From Ectocarpus siliculosus (Eukaryota; Sar; Phaeophyceae; Ectocarpales; Ectocarpaceae): a stretch of DNA of 64,000 nt. The notes under the pieces are model-generated. The model was not told the origin of the DNA. It made no database searches and saw only the letters and a program-made list of their open reading frames with translations. Position 1 is the first letter of the stretch. The number at the start of each line of letters is the position of its first letter. The translations under genes and the position numbers were made by a program. The DNA lies in contig FN648471.1 in assembly GCA_000310025.1 (NCBI GenBank), forward strand, positions 101,067 to 165,066, written 5' to 3'. This document shows positions 11,859 to 22,600 of the stretch, in pieces.

Positions 11859-13280
11859 CTGTTTCTCTCGTGCCGTTTGTCTCACAATCCGTCACAGAAG
11901 GCGAAGGGCCCTCCGAACGTGACGACCTTCGCCGCAGAAAACAAGGTACGGTCGGTACAAGTCCCTCTGTGTTCGGCAAGCGCGCGGTTTTTGTTGTCAA
12001 AAGCGCACCGTCGAAAGAGGTGCCCCTCGCGCCGAAATGGCGACCTGCGTGTCCGGTAGACTAGTCGACAGCGGTTCTTGTTTTGGATTTAGTCAAGGAC
12101 ACGCACGGTGATTATGGGTCGCGCTACACGATTGCTGGCCGTTTTCTTTACTCCTGCCGTTTTGAGTCGTTGCATCGTACTTTTGTGTTTTTCTGTGGAT
12201 GAGGTTGCACCCAATTGTGCTGTGCGTTTCCTTGGCGGAAAAAATAAACAAACTTTTTCATTGGGATGGTTTTCTCCTCTTCGAACGAATTGTGCCTTCA
12301 CAAAGATTACATAAGTTTCTGGCATGTGTCTGCTTGAATCTATTACTGCGTAGACGAGGGTGTGCTCGAACTTGAAGAGCCCGTCGATCGTTGCCTTGCG
12401 AACGCTTTAGTTAGCGGTACAGAATATCACAATCTTTCCTCTTTGGTTGGTTCTCTTCTCTCCCACCTCACCACCTCAAACGACTCTGCAACGTGCGCCC
12501 AACGTGCTGAACACCACACGACGACAGGCCCAGCGGGATCTCAAGGAAGCCTTGCACAAAGTCGGATACCTTGACGCCGACAGCTCGGACCCGGACAAGG
12601 AACACAGGCTCGGAGAGTTCTGGTTCGACTTGGTGTACGACGGCTTCTTCATGAAGCGATCGGAGAACGCGATCCCGGAGGCGAAGCGTAGGTGCGTCAC
12701 CCCCCCCCCCCCCCTTCCGCTAGGCACGTTTTTTTTTTCTTCACTTACACACGCACCCCAATTTTTTGTTTTCCAACCTCGTGTTATTTTCCGGCGTTGA
12801 AATTGAATTGATCGGGTTTGCCTGAGCACAGGGTATACTTACAAGCAATGAGATGGATTCAATTACGAGCCTGACGCTGGCGCGCAGCTCACAGCGCAGC
12901 CCGGTTAACATAGCAGCAGTGTTGTGTACAGCAGTGCCAAGATATAAACATCACAACCCTCGCGTGCGGTGGCATGTGTGGTCGCACCGTGAGAAAACGG
13001 CGGTACTCGCCTTGACAACTCGTGCCCGCCCCCCCCCCCCCCCGCACTCGTTCCTCCCTCCCCTCGCTGCGTTGCCACCGACGCACGCCTCTTTGTGTTT
13101 TTCGGGTCTTGAACAACCCGGCACAACAGGGGCTGCCCGGTGGACGTCCTCAGAGCCGAGTTCGAGAGCCACGATGCCATCCAGACCGATCGCTCCAGGG
13201 CCAACGTCGAGAAACTGCCCGGGGAGTTCCCCTTGTGGAAGGCGGGAAACGGCTCGGAAGATGCCGTGGAGCTCCTTTGA
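2175..13280 (+). CDS. BRCA1-like: BRCA1/BARD1-like RING finger - tandem BRCT protein (7 exons, frameshifted)
   Basis: Predicted exons: 2175-2257, 3768-3915, 4541-9226, 9612-11277, 11898-11945, 12528-12691, 13130-13280. They total 6946 nt, one more than a multiple of three. Exons 1 and 2 splice through a Cys codon to build a complete C3HC4 RING: C25, C28, C40, H42, C45, C48, C59, C62. The following CPDCMNPAWQKD resembles the end of the BARD1 RING. Exon 3 (about residues 78-1639) is disordered, acidic and rich in Ser, Gly, Pro and Gln, with an SQ/TQ cluster and basic nuclear-localisation-like stretches. Exon 4 encodes two BRCT repeats: SPVLIVLLGC...LDFSWVGACLEG, then VPGVFHGYAFCVIAG...RGWALRSLDIGSRVPFDG. 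No ankyrin repeats are seen, so the layout is closer to BRCA1. The family acts as E3 ubiquitin ligases in homologous recombination; that role here is inferred. ATG 2175 is the first after an in-frame stop at 2109. The exon 4 donor (GTCTGG) and exon 6 acceptor are the weakest joins. Confidence 0.82.
2258..3767 (+). other. Intron 1 of the RING-BRCT gene
   Basis: A phase-2 intron that splits the second RING cysteine codon. It contains an AAT microsatellite (about 2780-2795). At 3240-3300 there is a tRNA-like segment with a B-box-like GGGCTCGAACCCC inside a TTGCG/CGCAA stem, possibly a SINE relic. No exon is visible inside. Confidence 0.6.
3768..3915 (+). other. Exon 2 of the RING-BRCT gene: RING core
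   Basis: The exon is bounded by a pyrimidine-rich acceptor (cttcctctgccgcag) and the donor ACG|GTGAGC. It encodes NEFLSDTYNLPCGHSFCREC...NSCPDCMNPAWQKDTLKMALT, supplying six of the eight zinc ligands. It joins in phase 0 to the long exon at 4541, which begins DSTVQDWVANCERLYQ. That would form the helix that flanks the RING in BRCA1/BARD1 heterodimers (inference). Confidence 0.82.
7469..8075 (+). other. SQ/TQ cluster domain within exon 3 of the RING-BRCT gene
   Basis: About 200 residues of the disordered middle contain at least eight SQ or TQ dipeptides: SSQAA, LPSQR, LATQE, STTQE, LTTQE, SYSQS, GATQG and AQSQQ. They are interleaved with (V/I)PET motifs (VPETLPSQ, IPETAAQT, VPETAHAW). SQ/TQ is the target motif of ATM/ATR-type checkpoint kinases, and such clusters are typical of DNA-damage response scaffolds. 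The kinase link is inferred. Confidence 0.6.
9963..10980 (+). other. Tandem BRCT region with an internal +1 frameshift
   Basis: BRCT1 begins SPVLIVLLGCSPREQK (frame of 9612) but ends in the frame of 9322 (VVVGSQYT...AVLLGLWVLDFSWVGACLEG). The switch falls near 10077, where skipping one base would give the usual conserved H-x-VVVG strand. BRCT2 runs from about 10510 (VPGVFHGYAFCVIAG) to about 10960 (RGWALRSLDIGSRV). A Ser/Gly-rich insertion separates the repeats. Tandem BRCTs bind phosphoserine peptides in this family. Confidence 0.7.
11765..11853 (+). repeat. Microsatellites in intron 4 of the RING-BRCT gene
   Basis: A TCTG/CCTG tetranucleotide run (11765-11799) is followed by a TC dinucleotide run (11814-11853). 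Both lie inside the intron at 11278-11897. The long Leu/Ser/Cys-rich frames across them are purely compositional. Confidence 0.9.
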
Positions 13281-16200
13281 GGTCGGAGGAGAGCGGAGAA
13301 TGCTTCTTGCGTGGAAAATGAAAGGCCCGTGCGCGCGGGAGGTCGAATTCATTTTCCGTTCCTTCGGTTGGCTCGGTTGTTCTCTTGCCGCGCTCAGTGA
13401 GCGTGATTTTCATCGATGACTCCATGTTTTTGTTTTATTGCTGTACCCAGCGATGGCTGCGTGGTGGTGGGACGCGTACCACCCGCGGGTTGGGTCTGAT
13501 TAGGAAGTTGCGGGTTGGGTTTGATCAGGAAGATGTGCTCGTTTTTCTCGGAGTCTATCCCGGGCCCACGGGTAGTCGATCGGTGTGTTTCGACTGGAGA
13601 AGAGGGCTCGCGAGTTTTTTTTTGTGCTCGTTGGGTTGGGATTGGCAGGCGCTCTTTTGGAAAGGGCGTAGTTGCTGTACACTGGTCGTCCGTGGAGGGG
13701 GGTTTTATAGAAAGACTACGATGGCAGACGAACGGGTTGCTACCTTTTTCCGTTGCCGAGCCAAAGACCCGTTTCGTATAGTCCCGGGGTCACCGGGGGC
13801 AGTCCATCGTGTGCTTACAAACTCGGTTGGCGAGCTCGTGTTAGGTTCCGTAGCCTTTACAATGAAAAATGTTTGTTTTCGTTGCTATCCCGGGCGTGTT
13901 TTGGCCGCAGGGGTAAACGGGTCGTGTGTGTTGCACCCGATAGGTTAGCCGGACGCCCTTTTGGAAAGGGTGTTTTACGCTGCTGGGCTCATGGGCGGCT
14001 CATGCGAGGAGATTGGTTGCGTATCGGCTTCAGCTCGAAACGCGCTCGTGGAACGGCTTCGTTTGCAGTTGCGCTCTCTCGGTGTGTCTGCGTGCGGGAT
14101 TGAGGCGGAAGCCGCTCTTCTTGTGGAAAGTGCGTCTTGCAGTCCGTTCCGAACGAAATGACTTGTTGTGCGGTTCGTGCTTTTATGACTCGGCTGGCTC
14201 GACTTTGTCGCGGGCATGGCGCGTGTTGATCCGGGAACGAAGAGATGCGCATATTTGTTGTCGCGATTTTGAGTTGTTTCTGCCTTGGGGTCAGCATGAC
14301 GCTAAACACGAGTGAGTATGTGCGAGTTGGTATGTACGCCGTGATTTTGTTGCGAGGTTTTCACGCTTCTCCGAATGGGGGGGCTGGGTGTGTGTGAAAT
14401 CCTCAAGCTTCTCCGCCGGTCGGTGTTGGTGGAGCACGGAGCATGAATAGGCAGCCCAGGGAGCGAAGCGCAGGATAAGCAAGATGAGAATGTGACAAGG
14501 TCCTATTCTTGGAACCGCAACAGCTGTGTTGATGTCGCTGGGCGTGCTTGCTGAATGATTGTAGATTGACTTATGGTGTTTCGTTGTAGTTTTGTGGTGC
14601 CTTTTCCTGTGTTGTTTCTTGTTCGTATACAGAATGTGTGGCTGTTGTGTTTGTGTTTGCCGCAACCGTTGAAGGCGTGCGGTTGGCGTTGCAAGCGGCC
14701 GTGTACTCACACCGAGAGCCCTTTCTCCGACGCGGCAATATGGGGCGCGAGGATATCGTGGGTGGTCTTGCGGCGTGGAGGTGGGGGAGACAAGCAAGAG
14801 AGAGAAAGAAGCGTGATCTTCGTGCCCATTGTTGTAAGAGCATTCATCGGAGGGAGGCGAGGGGGCCAATGAATTCCAAGCAGACACATTGATACTGTTA
14901 CATGCTGGGATGAAAAAGGAGTGCGTGCGTGCGGGGAGCTTCGAGGTGCGCTTTTCACATACTCCTAATACTTTCACCGTTTATTCGGCCAACACCAACA
15001 GTAGGTGGTTTCGTGTCTTTCGTGCGGATCTATAGACAGAGAGTGCTGCTTCGGAGGACACAAGTGAGGTACGACAGCAGTCGCATCCGTGTACTAACAT
15101 CATGTACGATCTTTGAGATGGGTCCGAGACTATGTAATCCGGCTGTCGACACAGTTAGTTGCCGTCTGGTCTGTATGCCGCTTCACTCTTTTTGTTCCCC
15201 GCGAAGGTTTCGTCGCCACCGGGCCCCTCTCGTGACCACCGATATATATCTATTTACGTACGTACGTATCCGACAACACGTGAATTCACATAGTCTATAT
15301 CCTTCGTTTTATGTTTGATAATATGAATGGGTGGAATGAATGCTTGCCTCGCCCCGTGCACCCGAACAAGAAGACCTGTCATCTCAAAACTTCCGAGCCA
15401 CTCTTCTTCTGCCTGGTCGAGTCGACGGGGGAGGGTCTGCCGCGGACCCGGTGACGGGGTTGGACTCATTCACTCTTCTTTTTTGTTCGAGCGTTTCACT
15501 CATTCATATTGACTTCTATCCTTACTTACCGACAGATGATGCCGTTGCTACGCAATGAACTGCCGGACAGAAGGAAGAGGTAGAATGAAGGATTCACCAG
15601 ATCCAGCAGTGCGCCGCCAGACAGAGTGTTGATGCCGAAGTCATCTATAGTAGAGTAGTGGTGGTACAGATAGCGGGCTCAATTTCTTTGGGGTCGAGGC
15701 TCAATTTCTTAGTTCGTCATCACCTCGGTCCAGCTTTCGTAAGATAATTGTACGTAGGTTTTTGTGTAGGAGATCCACGGCTGGATAAACAATGGTCTAC
15801 GCCAAAAAAAATTCCCGACACAGGCCAATAACCGTCCTCCCCCCGGAGGGGGAAGAAATTCGAAAAGTTTGTATGAATCGTCGAAAATTTACCATGAGGT
15901 TGCAGTAGATGGGTGGCAAACGTGCCTCACTCTCCTTACCCGTTCTGCATCTACCTCTTCGTCATCGATGCTGGCCCACACTCCTCACCCACACAGCCGT
16001 GCTAATACTGCCTTACTTACAGGAGGAACACACAGCAACGGACACAAACAAGCAGCCTAGTTCGCGTAGCGCCTCTATTATCTACGAAGAAAGTAAAGTT
16101 GGGTAGATACATTCTACAAACTGTAGTATTGTAGTATCGATCAAAGCTTGAAATCAGTCCAATTCAATTGGAGCAGGTAAGTCAGTCTAAAACCAGCTCT

Positions 16201-16436
16201 CACATATTGAACCACCTGCCTTGCAAACTTTTGCCCTTCCTTGCCGCCTCCCATATATATTTTAGCACTGGACAACAGGGAACATACAGCAGTAGTCAGT
16301 CTCGCAAATCTACTCGTAGGGTTGGTCTTCTTGTAGAGACTTGACCAATCGGTCACACGGACGGGCGACTGGTGGGCTATACTATAGCGGCTGCTCCTTG
16401 CAGGTGAAGCAGCATCATCATCATGGCCGTTGTGGA
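13281..16436. other. Intergenic region between the RING-BRCT gene and transporter copy 1
   Basis: No domain or splice-supported frame was found on either strand. Two related tracts, GGCGCTCTTTTGGAAAGGGCG near 13648 and GACGCCCTTTTGGAAAGGGTG near 13951, suggest a small local duplication. The segment should contain the 3' untranslated region of the gene ending at 13280 and the promoter of the gene starting at 16616. Confidence 0.4.
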
Positions 16437-16615
16437 CATTCGTTGGTGGATCATGATTCGCGCGTGGATCAGATATGGGGGCGGGGGGGAGGGGATACAC
16501 GGAGCCCCGTTCGAAGGAAAAGAGCGGGACACCAAACCACACGTCGCCACACCGCGAAGAAGGAGAGGGAGGGAGGGAGACAGAACAACAGACAGAGAGA
16601 GAGGGAGACAGAAAC
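16437..16615 (+). promoter_or_regulatory. Conserved 5' leader of transporter copy 1
   Basis: Sequence from GTGGACATTCG through GATACACGGAGCCCC (16437-16506) closely matches 35318-35385 upstream of copy 2, and both are followed by a purine (GA/GGGA) tract leading to the start codon. Conservation between the duplicates outside coding sequence suggests a shared 5' untranslated region or core promoter. An in-frame ATG at 16475 lies in this leader. Confidence 0.5.
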
Positions 16616-19600
16616 ATGGAAAGCAGAAGGAGTCCGCCATCTCCTCAGAGCAAGACTGAGGAGGCCGCCACCACAACAACGCGTCGACCTGAGCAACAGC
16701 TTCAACATTCGCCTTTCATGCATCCGCCGGCGCCAAGTGATGGTCCGGACGCCGTCGATAACCCACTTTGGACCTTCTCTGAAGCGATTGATCGCGTAGG
16801 TTTGGGCCCTTTTCAAAAGAGACTGGTCATCATATGCGGATTGGTGAGCGTGCGTTGCGATGTCGCGTGCTGTCAATGTCATCGTCACGCATTACTGGGT
16901 GGCAAACGGTCGAATTGCGGAACGGTGAAACCAGCAACCGCCTGCTGCGCTGCTGGCGCGTCGCAAGTCGCAAGGCAAGGTACCCGACTCGCGCAGTACT
17001 AATAGCAGGAGCTGGGCTGTTTGGATTATGTAGGTCTACATAGGTGCACTCTATTGCACACAGCAGTGTTGCTGTTTGGTTGTTGGTTGCATGTACAACA
17101 GTAGTCTAGGCAGTGGACAAATATGAAATACATGTGTCTGCTGTTGTAGGTGCTGCGGCGTTTCGGCACGGCAACGTTTTATGTTTTATTGGCGGGATCC
17201 TGCAGTCTATAGATGCCGGACGCGGCTCTGTTGCGACTGGAGGTGCCGCAACAGAGGTTATTTTAACGCTTAGTCTAACCCTCTAAGAACTAAGAACCCG
17301 GGTTCAGTAGTTATTAGAGCAGGAACTACAGAAGTGCAGACAAAATCGCATCCGCTCATTGGGAGAGACTGTACAGTCCCGAGGTACGAAGGCTGACTTG
17401 CCACTTGGCTGACTTGGACAGAAAAGTGAAAAGTGTCCCCAAATGCCTGGGGGGGACACTTCAAATAATAAAAGAGAAGTTACCAGAATCGGGTATACCC
17501 GGGTGGATTATCACCATTTATTTCAGGGTACACTTGGAAATCAACACGACACCAATCTCCGACAGCCTCCGCCGTAGATCGCGGCGAAACCAATAAACCG
17601 CTGTGTCCTGTGCCTCGGAAGCATGATGCATGAGGCAGGTCGTGCCCGTTTCGTCTCTCTGTGCCTCTCTCTGTGTACATTTACTGATCAGCACCACACC
17701 AAACGAACTCGCGCGTCAAGCGAGTCCGACCCTCGGTCGAGGGGGGCCGGTATCCTATGGAGGCGGTGCCCATCAACGAGCGAGCGTTTTGGTGGTTTGT
17801 TTGTGGGTATGTGTGTGCGGTACACGGTATGTGCGGTAGACGTTTTTTTCTGCGGGTTTTATGCTAGAGTCGTCGGGCGCCGGAATTATATGACCATTTC
17901 TGGGTACAAAAATCGACCCCTTCCGGGTACAATAGGAACCAGTATCGGTTACACCAGAGGGTCGAGATGCCAGCGCCGGTTGTACCCGATGGAGGTGTAT
18001 TCAAAAGTGGTGTTTCGGCCAATCAGCTGGCTGCCTGGGGTTGTTATGTTGAGTTCTAAGTGTACCCCAAAATGGTGATAAACTACCCGGGTATACCCGT
18101 TTCTGGTTATTAGTCTATAATAAATACGGAACTTATTCTCTCCGATATTTTTGTCGTTGGCCCAGTAGATATCTAGACCAAATACTGCATGCGGGGGAGA
18201 TGTCTTGATGTTTGTACCTTACAGCTGTGTTTTTTGTGATGAGCACCTGCTGTCATCACTGATAAATATTCAGTATCAAGTGTGTATATATCTAGTTTTT
18301 AATGACTCGAAGTAAGCCCAGTACCCAGCCGGTTTCCCTCCACTCACTGCAAAGGCTCCAACACATTCCCTTCGATTGTGGTTATATCTCGAACGGGGTA
18401 GGTCAGTGCTTGTATTTATTTTTCCTGACACTTTCAATGCTAAGGCAAGTCAATGAATTTTCCCAGTTCAAGGTAATGCAGACTGTAGCTTCTACCTACA
18501 AGGGGGCACGCGGCTTGGGAGATACGTTTACAGCAAGCAAGATAGAGGCCGGGGAGAGGGATCACGGGGTCACACAGCACACAGCACGTATGTATTGTTA
18601 CGCAGCGTACAACCTCAGCGAAGCATGGTAGACCAAGATTTCCCAAGCGCGTTTCACGCAGCGGAGCCTGTTGCCGGCTACGACGTACTTAAGAGAATCG
18701 ATATAAGAGAAAGTACGGATATAAGAGGATGAAATCGGCTTGTCACGGCTAAAACCGATATAAGAGAAAACTTGCCTTATTCCTGAGAAATTCTCTTAAA
18801 CCGAGCCGTGAGAAATCGCTCTACAGCATTACACCCAACACGCAGCACACGCACACGGCTGCAGACACCTTGTTTTCCCTGTTGATTGGGCAATTTCATT
18901 TTTTATACGCGTGCATGTATTTGGACAAGGCGTCCCTCCGGAGTAGGGTAAAGAGAGCACCGCGGCAAGGGGTGATGCAAGAATATACAAATAGCTAACA
19001 GAGGAGCAACAAATACTTACTTTCGTATTTGCTGTAATAAAAAGGTTCGCGGCAGGTCGGCGCGAGCTTATTTTTCAACGTGGATGTAGTTCATTTAGCA
19101 GTCGGAATCATGGCCAGCAGAACGACGAATTGAGCGGCGTTTTGTCTGGGTTGGCTTGGTTGAAGCCCCGCATGCCGCACGCATGGCATGTGTATGTCAT
19201 ATTATGTGCGTATGGTGCGTGCGTTTGCCGCGATGCCAATGTCGGTCCCAACCTCAGGCTCAGCGGTCTGCATGGATGGTCTGCATTGCTCTGCACTTGA
19301 CCTCTGCTGACACCGCCATGACATGGCGCGAGTCGTTCTGGGGCATTTGGGGGTTCAGCCAAGCCTGAGACAGCAGTCCACAACGTCTCTGCGCGTATGA
19401 CAGAACTGTACAGAACAATAAAATAAGCAACTTTCACACAGACAGTCAGATTCCTGGGCGGACAAAATGACTTGATGTTGCATCCTGTCGGGGGCCTTTC
19501 TCCGACCGTAGTTTCTGTCCTGAATACAAAATCGTCCGTGTGTGTGACCTGCTCTCAGTTTCTCTTTACTGACGTCTTTACGTTGAACTTCGCCAAGCAC

Positions 19601-22600
19601 TCACCTTCTGGCATCTGCTAATGACCTACTGCTGTTCAACTTCAGAAACTACCAGCTGTCACCGCTTTTTGGTTGCCTGTTCACAGCAAGCAGCAGTAGT
19701 TGTAGTGACGTACTGCTGTTCAAACCGCTCTCTCTCTCTTGTATTGCCACAACTTTATCATTTAGGACACATCACCACCATCATGCATGATGCTTCGGTC
19801 ACCGCCTTGCTGTATGCACGCTGGAAACGCTACTGTGCGCCACCCACACGTTTACGCTCACTCCACAGCCGTTCTGACAGCTGTCGCGCCAACGCTGAGC
19901 TGTTGGCATGTGCTGGCACTCTGGGTTCCACAGCAGAACATCTGCCGAGCTGTTCGACACGACAGGCCACGACTGGCCCGGCAGCTGGCGCCACAGTCAG
20001 TGCAAAGTCTTCTGACAGCCCAAAGAAACCAAAGAAAACTCCTGTAAAGAAGACCAAATCTGTGTATAGTTGTAAGGGTGTATACGTCACGTGAAAGCAC
20101 TGTTTTCGCTTCGGCAAGCTTTGGTAGGCACAGCGCGTAGCAGACCCGCAAACGTAAGTTCGCATGACATTTTTTTTCTATGGGCGTGCACTAAATATGC
20201 ATTCAACCGTGCGTTGAATGAGAACGACGCGATGTCGTTGCTGCAGCACGACCTTCGCATGGTTTTGAATGCGCTCATGGAGCTCTGACATCGATTTGGA
20301 AGAATCCCTGCTCTAAACGGCCCCCGAGAATTTGGCTAAGAAATAAGCGAATTTCTCTTATATCGCACTTTCGTAGGAAGAGAAAAATCCTCTTAAACAA
20401 AATAAGAGAAAGTCGGTTGTTTACTAGAAGGATTTCGGCTTGTCACACCTTCTCTTATATCGTAACCGGCACTGTAGAGACGAGTACGGTACGATACATA
20501 GATGTTTAGTGCTGTGTCCAAAAGTGTGCCCATTTGGGCGTCCAGACTAAAAGTGTCAAAATCGTCACCCAAATAGAAGCCCTGAAAAATCTACGGTGGG
20601 GCGGGGCAGATACGGTGATTGGTCGATTTAACAGCAAAAAACACGATGAGGCGTTTGCTGCCCGGAAAAGCGAGACTTTGGTATTGCGTGCAGTAATAAA
20701 CAATGGGAAATTGGATTGACTATGCTACGCTGAATCGGATTACCCGAGTTGCTCTGCACCCGTTTTGCACCCCCCATGATGGGCTGATGTGGAGAGTGCT
20801 GAAGAAGATGACAGAGTGTACGAAAAGCGCGGTCATGCTAGACGGAGAACTGTCTAAATTCTTCGACATTGAGCAGGGGGTCCCACAAGGTTGCACGCTG
20901 TCCCCAACATTGTTCCAGGTGTTCATCAACGATCTGTTGGAAGTCGTAGAGGCAGTCCGGAAGGGAGTAAAAGTAGGGGACACGGAAACTTCGGTGTCAG
21001 GAATGCTGTTTGCGGATGATTTTGTTGGTATGTCGGACACCCCTGAGGGACTGCAACTACAAATTGACGCGGCGAAGAAGTTTACTGATGAGTGGAGATT
21101 GTCTGCCAACGTTAAGAAGAGTGCCGTCATGGTATGCAACGAGGTCAGGGAGGAACCAGTAGAACATAGATGGAAGTGGGGAATCGAGGAGATTGCAGTA
21201 GTGGACCAGTACACATACCTCGGATTAGTACACATACCTCGGATTAGAGATCGCAAAAGACTGTTCGTGGAATGCACACATGTCCAAGGTAGCGGAAAAG
21301 GGCAAAGCACGAGCAGGGAAGCTGCGCCCAATACTCGCAAACCGGCACCTCGATACACGCATCAAATTGACGGTTTTGAAGAGCGTAAATCATACCCCCG
21401 CTAGAGTACGCCGGAGAAGTATGGGAAGGAAATAATAAGGTAGTGAAAGAACTCCAGGCGGCGCAGATGAAAGCAGCGAAAAATCATCCTAGGATGCTCC
21501 AATCCAATCCCTACGGTCGGGAAGAGACGCAAGGAAGCTGACATGGCAGTATCGCATGTGCGGGATGGAGAGGAGAGGTTGCCGAGAATAGTATGGGAGG
21601 CGACGTGGGCAAACAAAAAAAGAGGGGTAGACAACCCATGGAAGGGGTCAAGGTTGTAGAGGACGTATGGAAGGGGTTAGACATCGACGAAGATGAAACG
21701 CTGGAAACGAAGGGTCTACAGGGGTTCAAGGAGAAGATATCTGTTGCTTGTGCCGAGAGAGAAAACAGAATCTAAGGAAAGAAACCAAGGATAAGGAGGG
21801 TCTAGAAGTGTACGGAATGTTGAAAGAAGGGATAGGGTTCAAGGGGTACCTACATGGACCAATGGATGCAGGGACAAAGCTTAAGGTCAAATGCAGGACC
21901 GGGGACATAGGCCTTCGAGAACGTCGACGAAGACATAGGACGGTAGACGACGAAGACGACAAGTTCAGATGTGATTGCGGCTTCGAATGCGAAGACCGTG
22001 TTCATGTAGTCGCGGAATGTCCGTGGTACCAAGAGGAGAGGGAAGTGTACATGACTGAGCTGGGAAAAATACAAGGGACGTGCAGGGAGATGTTTGAGGC
22101 ATGGAATAGAGAGGAGAGGACGGTAGCTGTACTGGGGAGTAGGAAATGGTTTGAAAAGGATATTGTAAGGATAGACAGACTTTTTTGACCCCCCTTTGGC
22201 AAAGTAGGGGGGAAGGATTGGAAATCGGTGTTTGGTTCTGTGGGAACAATGCTCCGTCCTTTTGGGGACGGGTGGTCAACGGTTTAACCGCTAAGGCATG
22301 CAAAACTTAAGGGTACGCCCCCCCCCCCCCCCGCCCCCATGATGGGCTGACCTCGTATTGGCGTTGCCCCTGACTGGACCGCATGTGGCAAACTGATCAA
22401 GCGGCACTCACACGCATCGCCCACTGCCCGCTGCTGGGAAATAGCTCTGTTTCAATGATTCTGTGAGAGTGTCAACTTTTCGCGTTAGGTGGGTTGCTGT
22501 GGAAGTTGCTTCCCAAAATGTACCATGTCGAATACGAACGGCCGGTTTGTGCAGCGAGACAGTCCAAACAAGAAAGTTTAGAGCAAGCCTGAGGATGAGG

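Noticed and set aside
11600-12064. Leu/Ser/Cys-rich and Arg/Glu-rich frames
   Set aside because: They are translations of the TC and TCTG microsatellites within intron 4.
14291-14977. 228-residue minus-strand frame
   Set aside because: Thr/His/Gln-rich with no motif, no splice context and no codon pattern suggesting a real gene.
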